Shown here piece by piece: positions 54,650-64,000 of a DNA stretch of 64,000 bases. The notes beneath the pieces were generated by a model, which did no database searches, was not told where the DNA came from, and worked only from the letters and a program-made list of their open reading frames with translations. The DNA is from Micromussa lordhowensis (Eukaryota; Cnidaria; Anthozoa; Scleractinia; Lobophylliidae). The stretch spans positions 9,274,132 through 9,338,131 of the forward strand of contig OZ026604.1 of NCBI GenBank assembly GCA_964020085.1, in the 5' to 3' direction. Position numbers and translations under genes: made by a program. Position 1 is the stretch's first letter; every line of letters begins with the position of its first letter.

Positions 54650-57025
54650 ACTTTTTTCAGGCTGCGAATCAATAATGTTTTGATGGAAAATTTCTTTTGC
54701 TTTTCCACCAAAGGACTGCGCTTTGCTACATGTCGATTTTCTTTAACGTTAATATGAAATAAGCGCAATTAGGTCAAATTCAAGCGATGCGTTTCAAAAT
54801 CAGTTTGAAGCGGGAAACCAACTTAATGAAGACGTGCTCAGCCAATCAGCACCAAGTAATCATACCCTCTTGATTACCACAAGTGCCCTCGTGATTAAGC
54901 CAATCAGCATTCAGTCATTTTTTTCTTTTAAGTGATAAGTAATGGTGATAGGACAGAGTTCAGTCCAATTCGGTCTGTAATCATACAAGTGATAACAAAA
55001 TCGGACAAAGGCGCAGCGGGAGTCCGATTTGTTTATCACGAGTATGATTTCATACCAAATCTTGGACGACACAAGGTCCTATTATCAATTAATCATAAAA
55101 ATTACAATTTTCAAGAAAACAAGAATAGCCAAGTAATGAAAGAACGGGATTAAAAGAACGCATTAAAATACTGACAAAGGAGAAGTAAACTGTTTCATGT
55201 CACTCTGAAAATTGAGATTGGTTGATTTAGACTACAACTTTGAATGTGATTGGTTGACTTAAACTACAACTTTGAATGGGATTGGCTTATTGAACCGTCC
55301 GATAACAAACTGTCCAATAACAAACTGCCCGATAACAACTTGGCAAGTGAATTAGTGGAAAATAGGAGTTTTTTCCACCAGACATAGTCGAGGAAATTGT
55401 AATTTTTATGATTAGCTCGGAAATCGCAAGAAATGAAAACAATCACCATATCTTGATTAAGGAAAAATCAATGCATACATTTAAAGTTGACGTTTCATAG
55501 CGATGTAAGCGTCTGTGTAGCAAGAAGGTGAAAAGTGTAAAATTTTGGATTATCGCGAAGTGAAATTTGAGCTTTTAGCATTGTTTCAACGATACGAAAT
55601 TCTACAACTATCTATACAAAAATCGAAACGAGAACGCAGCGACTCAACGTACTGTTTTTTGGTCCGAAATCTGCGACTGCTAAATGAGAATAACTTACTA
55701 GCACGACCGATTCGAATATTTGTTAGTTAAGACATATTCAAGCATGCAGTGTTTTGTTCGCGGCGTTAATGTCAATGAACGAGCTTTCGCCGGAACAAGT
55801 ACGATGACCGTTTTTCGTGAATTTCTGCCGTTATATTGGATATTTCCAAAAAGTAATTTGATTTAATTTCCTTCAGTTGCTTACCTAGGCCTTCAAACTG
55901 GGAATATATGAACAAAATAGTTTTTAGACCGTGGCCTCATTTTTAGAATTTTCTTTGATTTTTGCAGACATTTTCTAGTTTGAAAAATGTGTAAAATATA
56001 CAAATGAGAGAACTGATGACGTCATACACTCAACCGAATATTACATCAAGTACATAAATAGAGCTATCTCGTTCAATTTGCGGCAAAAACTATTGAAACT
56101 TGGTAGGCTAGTAGTTCTACATGGAACACACTTATGACTGTAAATATTCAGTTCCCATGGCAACCCACTCTTTTCCCATCTCCTCCAACCTGATTTCAAT
56201 ATTTTAGTGATTTTCAGCTCGACATTAAACATTAAAGAAGGCTATGAACTCAACCTAACATATTTAATTTAAACGCTTGCTGGATCATACAGAAGAGACA
56301 CCATTGGGAAATATCAATAAAGAACGCTAGTGACCAGAAAATCCTTTAACATCTAGGAGGACTGGAACTCAGTAGGTTTGGGGTCGTAACTCATATTGTG
56401 GAGTATTTCTAGTAGAAACGTACTGCAAAGGACCGAACATTTCTGCTACAAATTGGCTGAGATATCTTTGCTCATCATATTTGATTAAAATCCTGTTGAG
56501 CTTATGACCTCATCATAGAACTAATTTGGATACTTAAAAATCTTCCATATCTCTGGAGCGAAAAGGAATATTTGAAATTATAACCCACCCATTAATTTTC
56601 GCGTTATTTGATTGGCTACTTTAAGTCACGTGGTCTAAATCGCCGGACAGTTATCAATGGTAACCTATTGAGCCACAAAATTGACAGCAACATGTTCAAC
56701 AAAGATTGGGCTGTTTTTTGATACCGTGATTTTGGAAATAATATAGATGCCGATATAGAGTGGGTATAACCACCCATCAAAATATAAGTTTTGTAAAGTA
56801 CTAAAAACTGATTACAGCCACCTTAACAGGTTGTATTGTTTAACTTGTTATATAAAAAGGATAACCGCAACTTGTTTATCGATGATTGGGCATTTGCTTG
56901 ATTCTATTAGTGTGGCATCACTTGTTAAACAGTGATAGTTTTCATCCTTCAAAGTATAGCTGTTGGAAAAGCGCTGTAAACCGTTGCCAGCCACCTTAGC
57001 AGGAATAAGCAGTATAGTAAGAGAT
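54650..57025. other. Repeat-rich non-coding part, copy 2
   Basis: Copy of 48977-51347, with the same inverted-repeat element at about 54900-55100. It has a 9-bp insertion (CGTGAATTT region near 55815) against copy 1. No gene recognised. Confidence 0.45.
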
Positions 57026-57493
57026 TCAATATCCACACGGCCAAAAGACTTCAACTATCGATTGCCTTAACTTTCGGTTTCGCCACAATTGGATAAGAGG
57101 ATTTATAGTAGAGTTAAGAAGAGTTATGGTCATTGACCAAGGAAACACAGCGCTTCCATAGATACCAGCTGGTTTCACTATAATTAAAACAGCAGTAGGG
57201 AGAAATAACAGCATGAATGTGACCAAAGTGAATCTGGTGTCAGCAAGCACCTTCCTCTCTCTTACAATTAGTCGTTGGGCATCAAGCGAATGGGCGTCAC
57301 TGACCAGTACAGAGCGATTGTACCGAACGACGATAAAAGCTGTCTTACCCTTAAGCACTACAAGAGACGTCAAAAGCACCGCTGCCATGGACGCTCTGAC
57401 TACTGGTACAGCACTTGCTGGAATGATCCACTGGACAAAGATGATGAAGAAACACCAATTTAGCCAGCATGTACGGTGGCCGAGAGTGGCCAT
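57026..57493 (-). pseudogene. Class A GPCR fragment, TM4 to TM7, copy 2
   Basis: Same protein as at 51348-51815, with only silent or overlapping-frame differences (57308 T against C). Also lacks TM1-TM3. Confidence 0.65.
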
Positions 57494-57797
57494 TAAAAGT
57501 GAGAACTCAAATTCGAAAATCGATTTCCAAAAGTAACAATTCTAAACTGAAAGTCGATTTCTTAAGTGAAAACTTTAAATTCAAAACTCACTTAAGTGCA
57601 AAATCCATTTCCATAATTGGCAATTCAAAAGGCATAATTGACATTCGACAACTGCGAATTCTCAGTTCCCACTTTGACCAACCCCCCCTCCCCCCTCCCC
57701 TAACTTTTTTCGTCAGAGTGTGTACTCGGACGAATATTTCCCGAAGTCCGCCATTTTGTTTTGTCAACGGAGGATCACCCAGACATACACCCACGAT

Positions 57798-60045
57798 ATG
57801 GACAAGAAAAAGGTTGTTGGTAAGTTAATTTTATCTAAAATTTATCTCATCTGTTTGTATAAATGGATTTATGACCATCTTAGGGTCAAACTTTATTGAT
57901 AACCTCTGATTTTCGTTGATTATAGAACTTGTTGATAAATTGGTTGGACTAAATAAGAGACCTGCTATTTGCAAAGAGACCTAGGCATCAGTTGGAGGTT
58001 TGTGCTGTAAAATTGCACTACTTTGAGAAATATTTCATTGTTATTTATTAGAGATAAAAGACAGTAAGCTTCCTGTTTACATGCTGTTTATAAAGGGTAA
58101 AGTTGGAGTATGAAGTTATTTACCACACATATACTTAATTGTTCAATTCTGCATTTTCACATGAAGTTTAAGCTTATAATTCAAAAAGCATTCTTACAAG
58201 GATTAAAAATGTAAGCTTAAAATAAAGGAGATGCAAAGACATGACAAAAAATAAATTTCATATATCATGGAATGGGGCCTTAGTAGCAAGACTACTTTCT
58301 TGATGCCCAGCATTGCATTATGAACTTCTTACCAAGAGTAATATAGAGAAACTCGAACATAGTCAGGTTAAGGTGGCTGGATATAGTTTATTACTATAAC
58401 ATTGCCTGTATTATGATGCAGGATTACAGCAAGAAAATAGTTAGAATCATTAGGCTTAAGTACAAATAGATTTGTGACTAAATTTGTGATTTTTTTTAAG
58501 GATATTCGGTTACCATGGCAACACCTCCACAGTGAGGAAAGGACCGCAAAATTTTGTCAATTTTTTTAAGCAAGGCTTATTCAGTGACCCGTCATTTTAA
58601 GTATGTTATTTGGAAGATCTCTTGGTTCTGTATTGTAGAACAATTTTTTTTGTCGATATTTGACAATATTATTATTCACCAAAGTGGAGGTTAATATCCA
58701 CCACTTTCACCGACATTGAGGTGAATAATTGCTTTAGTGTATACCACTCAAGCTGAGTAACTAGCGGCCCAAAAAGTAACTTTGTGTGTGACAATATACC
58801 AACAAAAGCCATTTTGTTTTTCTTTGGGTGCTCTGACATGAATAGTACTTGGCTAATCACCTCCGAGCTGGCCAATCAGCACGCGTGAAAAGTACTATTC
58901 ACTTGTGTGGTATTTAGTAATTAATGATAATAAACAAGGCATTGCATAAATTAAAAGAAAAATGATATTTTTTGTCCAAACTATTTCATTTAAATTAGTT
59001 TGCTGCATGTTAATTACATGCAAAAAATCAAGATAGGTCACCTGGTCGTTTTTTGATTTTGGTTGTCCTTATTTCCGTAGTGCACTGAACTTTTATGGCA
59101 ATTTGGAAAGTAAGCTGACATGAGCAATGAAAGGGTGAGCGCACGCTGAAAACCCTTATGAGCCTCCTTAAGTTACAAAATTAATGAATTACCATACAGT
59201 GCCAAATATGGCAGTCTTATATTTCCTCAAAAAGTGTTACCTTTTCTTTTATTAGTGCCTGCACGTTACAACGTTTTTGCCAAGTTAACAACATTAAACG
59301 GTACGATGAAAAGCTACTTCCTCGAGATGTTCTTGATGCTGTATCAGTGAGTATGGATTGTCCATATTATTTCTTGGTAGTCACATATATGTATCAATAG
59401 TAAAAACTTTAACAAACGAGCCCTCTAGATTTTTTTGACCTTCTTTCCCCCACCGGGCATTTGTAATTTAAAAGTTTTGTTTCTTAATTACCTAGACTCC
59501 CTGGATACATACAGGAAGAATAGGCCATGGAACTAAATTATTCTGATTCCAGTCCAATTAAAAAGTGTGATTTATGTGCAACATATATGGGTTATTGACC
59601 ATGTGTCGGGTCAAGATGGCTGGATATTGGCCAATTTCTTTTTTTTTCCATATTTATGGACTGAGATGAAGTTGCTGTCCATAAACTCGGAAAAAGAGAT
59701 AATGATAATGTTTTATTCAGCTCGTATTGAAGTTTAGATTTGATTTTAAATTCTCAGTATTTTTCTTTTAGTTAGTTAGTAGGTTGTGAGCTGGGGAGCT
59801 AAGTGAACCGATAGGTTTTCTAGTTAGCTCCCCGTACAATTTAAGTTATGAAGAAAAGGCATGTAATTACATGGTTCGAATTTCAACAATAATTAAAAAA
59901 CTAAAAAATTACAGCAGTAATTACAGGAATAATTAAATGACTTACTAATTTACCAAACAAGCTTGGTCAATAAAGGATTTATTATATGGCTTTTGGGAAA
60001 ATTGTTCTGGCGGGATACAGTGGGTAATCCAGAGCAGGCAAGATA

Positions 60046-60076
<31 letters not shown>

Positions 60077-61859
60077 CAGAGTGCAATTTGGTTCATCTTG
60101 CCCGCTCACAGAGCTAGCCATATAATAAAATTATTTCTAGTATAGCAAACTGTTTCTTCATCCCAGTGTTACAATTTTGTTAGGAGCTACAAGTGTGGTT
60201 GTGATGTACATGTAAGCCGTCACGCCTTGCGTGACTTACTTCATATTTCCCATGACACATGGCTAGCAGTTTTTAGAACCATGTGCGTCCGCCATGTTGA
60301 TCTCTCAAGTGATTAAAGCTTAGAACATACAATCGTCTCAGATCTATTACAGTGACACCAGATGGAATTGTGAATTGTGACAAATTGTTCCATTTTCCCA
60401 CTCCCATCGTATGCAGAGGTGTTAATAGCACATGAAGTAGGCAGCTGGTTTGAGTAAAATAGTTAGGTGGCTATATCAACAAGGGCTCTGCTCTGGTCAG
60501 GCCTTTGTTTTCCTTTTTGTGTGTAGGTGGCACTACATGTAGATCTGGAGTGTAACAATAGTAATTTTTGTTTATGGGTGGCTACAATATCATTGCAACA
60601 AGAATTTAACAGACTCAATATCAGCAAGAGAAGCATGGTTTAATGAAAAGGAATCAATCAAAGGGAAATTCTCATATAGGCTATATTTTCTTTTCTTCCA
60701 TGGGTTCGGTCACTCAGCTGTATGTCCTTCCTGAAGAGAGATGAGTGCATGCTCATTCTTCTGAACATTCAGTTGCTGGTAATCCAGCATCTTTGCTTTT
60801 GATTTTTGAAGAAGTGTTTTTTTATTATTTTTGGCGTATAATCTTTAAGTTACGTGGAAATTTACTTTCGCCGTGATATTTATCAGGAAGAGGCTGCTGG
60901 CTCAGCACAAAGACTTGGCTACCGAAGAATGTGGGAGCGACTACGTAGAAAAAAACATCAGGGTTAAAAGGTATGTAACATCTCCCTCTAGATGCCGCCT
61001 TAAAGTGACTTTAATAACTAAAGTTACTTCTTGATAAGGATATATTTTTGGCCAATGGGTGTTTTTTAATGTACTAAAGTTCAAGACTAATTGTTGTTGT
61101 ATGTATTAAAAAATGCTCCTTTGGTAATTTTTCTTTTACTCAAAAATACAGAGATCAAGTTGCAGCCTGCATGAAACTGCTTGGTTTGGAGAAAGAAATG
61201 CCATATAACAAAAGGCACAAGAAACAACATCATATTTACACAAGTAAGGTCAGTTACCAATATTGTGTCCATGACCACATGAGATGATACAACTTGAATC
61301 TGTAGTTTACAACTAGTAGTTAAAATCAAAACAAACAGATCTTTAGTTGACATATAATTATTTCAGCCAAAAACCTACAGACATCGGCACTGTTATTGCT
61401 ATTTTGTGTATTGTCACATACTTTCTGTGAAAATGACCTAAGTTGTCTCGTTGTTTCATGATTTATGCTATATGGAGTTCTCAGAGTTATGTGTATGTCA
61501 TATTCAAGATTTCTGTTGGTACCATCTTAACTAAGCACTTACAGTCCTTAACACGGTCAATTTACAGGGTCCCAACTATTTGTGGCATATTGATGGGTTT
61601 GATAAGCTGAACCACTGGGGATTCTATGTTCATGGTGCAATAGATGGCTACAGCCGAAAGATTTTATGGTTGCGGGTTTTTGGCACAAACAAGGATCCTT
61701 GGCTTGTAGGAAAGTTCTTTATGGAGTATGTAAAAGAGAGTTCAGGTAGACATATCTTTTTTGAATATGCCCCATCTGCTATTATTTTATACTGCCTAAT
61801 TTTCACATCAATTCACGTTCAAATTAGTCACGTAATTGTGCATTTTATGGTCTATTTAA

Positions 61860-61913
<54 letters not shown>

Positions 61914-61934
61914 TGTAGCGCCGAGTTGGCTATA

Positions 61935-61971
<37 letters not shown>

Positions 61972-63725
61972 TTTTATTAAAAACGCCTTCCAAAAATAGA
62001 AAACTAGGCTACAATAAAAACAAAAAGGCCCAAAAAATCACGCACACGCTTGCCGTCTTTGTAAGTCATGGTATAGTGGCTCGTATACCATGATGGCTAA
62101 GCCAATGAAAACTCTCGAATTGCATTATCCAGTGATCCAGTTTTTAATAAAATCATAATATTATTTGTATTTAGTTTGCCCATGCAGAACAAGGACTGAT
62201 CCAGGGACAGAAAACCCAATTTTGGCCAAGTGTCAAATGTTTTTAAGACGGCACCATAATGATACATTGCAGGGACCAAATAGCCATTATACAGGTTCAT
62301 CAGAGATTAATCAGGTTAATAGTATGCTAATGTACATGTAGGTTCTTTGCTCGTTTCAATGAACATTATCATTTAAACTTCCATGGTAGGGTAAACAATA
62401 AATTGTCATCAGCATTGCCTTGCAAAGTTAGAATTGCTCTGTTCTCTGCCAATAATTTTTATCAAAGTATCTGTCCGAAACAACAATCAAATCTTCCTAC
62501 TTTGACATCAGTCGTATTTCATTTCGCATCTTTTGCCATGATTGGTCTTTTAAATATTGTTTTGTTGTGTTGACCACCCAGTTAGTAAATGTGTATACTA
62601 AATTTGAATAACTTTTTTGTTTACTGTGTAATTTACAACAGCCAATAGAAGCATTCTGGCGCATCTTTCGAGAGGGTGGATCACAATTCTGGATAGATCA
62701 TTTCAAGGTATGTCTTGTCATAACATGTTGTCCAACACATCTGATTGAAAGTAAATCAACTTGTGTGACTGTAATAGACCACATTTGCTAATGTTTACAG
62801 ATACAAACATGTTGTTGGCCTGACTCAGGCCTGTGATAAATAAATATTTAACTACTGGCACCACTATGAAACAATGTTATTGATTGTATGGTTTGATATT
62901 GACATTTCACCTTTAATTACATTCATTATTCAGAATTTGGAAGAAGAAGGTAACTGGCAGCCTGGAAATGCCATTCACCAGTAAGTTCAGGGCCAATTGT
63001 TGTTTTTATTATTAATATTACATGGAAACTTGTAGTAAGACTACCGGTATCTGTCAAGATAATTTGGCAAATTGCTCTCAGTACACGTAGCTAGAAGTGT
63101 TTGGTATCTCTGGAGATATAAATAATAATTATTGTCAAATTGCAGTACATGTATAACAGTCAAGCTACAGTCTGGTAGCTTGACTATTGGTTATTGCTAT
63201 TGGTTATTCATCAAATGCTTTCAGCCTTGACTGAAGAAAGTGATAATCTAATATTAAAAAAGCAAGGCAAAAGGCTCATCATCATCATCATCACTTTTGC
63301 ACTCATTTATCATATGTCTTAAATAATATTTCACTGTTGTTGTCGTCAACAGGGAGGGGAAGAAAAGGAGACAAGTTTCTAGAGGAATTTAATGGTTATA
63401 TAAAAGAATGAATGAGATTTCTAATAAAATAGAACTCACATATATTTTATTTCACATTACTATCTCAAGAATAAAATGGAACAAAAAGTGGATGTGTGAA
63501 CAAACGGCTTACAAATGCTACATCATTATCCCCTGACAGTAATCCTGTCATGCGTTTTGCAGATTGTGCCTCTTGTTTGGCTATATGCCTCTTTTACAGA
63601 GGGAAATGGAAGAAATAAAAGATGATTGGAATCAACGCAGAATTAGATTGCAGAAGAAAACAGACAGGCCAAATGGGGTGCCAAATGACCTCATGACTTC
63701 CCAGAAGAAAAAGGTGGGCAAATAA
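57798..63725 (+). CDS. Integrase-core (rve-type DDE) protein gene, multi-exon, one frameshift
   Basis: Secure exons: 59256-59346, 60887-60970, 61152-61248, 61568-61745, 62175-62314, 62642-62707, 62934-62980, 63563-63725 (stop TAA). Candidate 5' exons lie at 57798-57819 (MDKKKVV) and from 57926, but their phase does not link to 59256. The protein holds a helix-turn-helix-like TLQRFCQVNNIKRYD, then SAQRLGYRRMWERLR, and the catalytic core: WHIDGFDKLNHWGF with HGAIDGYSRKILWL (first D), RTDPGTENPILAK (second D) and IEAFWRIFREGGSQFW (E), then a C-terminal helix region QREMEEIKDDWNQRRIRL. This matches intron-rich integrase-like genes common in cnidarians and fish. A run of seven A's at 60949-60955 breaks the frame; six would keep it open and give the phase 2 needed by the next exon. 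No TIRs seen. It could be a transposase or a domesticated gene. Confidence 0.7.
58665..58915. mobile_element. MITE-like inverted repeats in an integrase intron
   Basis: TTATTATTCACCAAAGTGG and CCACTTTCACCGACATTGAG-type arms (58666-58725) form one hairpin, and GAATAGTACT ... AGTACTATTC (58840-58909) a second. Outer ends ATTATTCAC and GTGAATA-like are shared. Boundaries approximate. Confidence 0.5.
59978..60129. mobile_element. MITE with ends TTTATTATATGGCT / AGCCATATAATAAA
   Basis: A 14-bp inverted repeat closes a 152-bp insert whose inside repeats CATCTTGCCCGCTC and its complement-like GAGCAGGCAAGATAG. Lies in an integrase-gene intron. Confidence 0.75.
61858..61982. mobile_element. Fold-back MITE, fourth copy of the 26-kb family
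   Basis: ACAATTATTCCATGAGCGCG ... GGAATAATTGTTTTATTAAA with arms TTGGATATGAGATGAT and ATCATCTCATATCCAA. It sits in the intron between the integrase exons carrying the first and second catalytic Asp. Confidence 0.85.
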
Positions 63726-64000
63726 CGGCACTTTCCCACAAAGAATGACAATGACTGTCATTATTATTAACGCACTGTCACCTCAAATCAATGAATATGT
63801 ATCAATAAGTCTTTTCATAAGTAATGCTCCTCAAGTAGCTTGGCGCCTGCCCATCATAAACTCATCATCGTACAGGCTGTTCCTGAACCAAACTGTTGAT
63901 TCAAGTTGCCTTGCAAACAATTTTAACTCCTGTGTACAAACTTGTTAAATATGTATCTCGATAACAGAAACAATAACGATAGCAATAACAATAACTAACG
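63726..64000. other. 3' flank of the integrase gene
   Basis: No further gene supported. Ends in a short ACAATAACGATAGCAATAAC repeat at the window edge. Confidence 0.4.

Larger units (their letters stand above)
52489..58166. repeat. 5.68-kb tandem duplication, copy 2
   Basis: Second copy of 46814-52488. The junction CATGAAG|TTTCGGG joins the end text (CATGAAGTTTAAGC at 58160) to the start text (ATGGTTTCGGG at 46811), which share TTT: a 3-bp microhomology. A direct tandem arrangement with few differences indicates a recent event or an assembly artefact. Confidence 0.9.

Overview
This is nuclear DNA from an animal, most likely an anthozoan cnidarian such as a stony coral or sea anemone. The window is AT-rich. 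Its genes are split into short exons with GT-AG introns. It is dense in small inverted-repeat elements, and it carries gene families that are typical of cnidarian genomes: intron-bearing integrase-like genes, SWIM-finger and OTU-like proteins, THAP and P2X7-tail-like domains, and LRR and class A GPCR fragments. The organism is inferred from this content, not proven. No prokaryotic operons, rRNA genes, CRISPR arrays or genuine tRNAs were seen.

Layout. 1-3.1 kb: a hAT transposase remnant, a diverged tandem duplication and a tiny palindromic insertion. 3.16-16.74 kb: the most striking object, a 13.6-kb apparently intact DNA transposon with 10-bp terminal inverted repeats, a GA target duplication and palindromic CCTAGGAATT subterminal arrays. 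It holds two divergent multi-exon genes: a 13-exon CACTA/Transposase_21-like transposase (minus) and a 10-exon BEN-domain protein (plus). All exon phases fit in both. The element sits inside an older OTU-like gene whose reading frame continues across the empty site. 16.7-18.0 kb: the rest of that decayed gene, with a 90-bp tandem repeat. 18.3-21.9 kb: a TTAA-flanked transposon. 22.4-27.6 kb: leucine-rich-repeat exons on the minus strand, with SINEs and fold-back elements in the introns. 28-35.5 kb: retroelement fragments and a large palindrome. 35.8-41.1 kb: an inverted duplication and a decayed BEL/Pao retrotransposon.

41.4-46.4 kb: a pair of direct duplicates. The second contains an 896-bp TTAA-flanked element carrying THAP and P2X7-tail-like coding pieces, and the first is its empty site. 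46.5-58.2 kb: a SWIM-finger pseudogene followed by a near-identical 5.68-kb tandem duplication. Each copy carries a LINE endonuclease fragment, a truncated GPCR and a candidate promoter plus first exon. 57.8-63.7 kb: an integrase-core (DDE) gene on the plus strand with consistent intron phases and a single homopolymer frameshift.

How the parts may work together. In the 13.6-kb transposon, the transposase probably cuts and the BEN protein may bind the palindromic subterminal repeats, by analogy with the two-protein plant Spm/CACTA system. That division of labour is inferred; the gene structures, termini and disrupted host frame are read directly from the sequence. Coordinates were worked out by eye and splice sites were chosen by consensus and phase, so edges may be off by a few bases.
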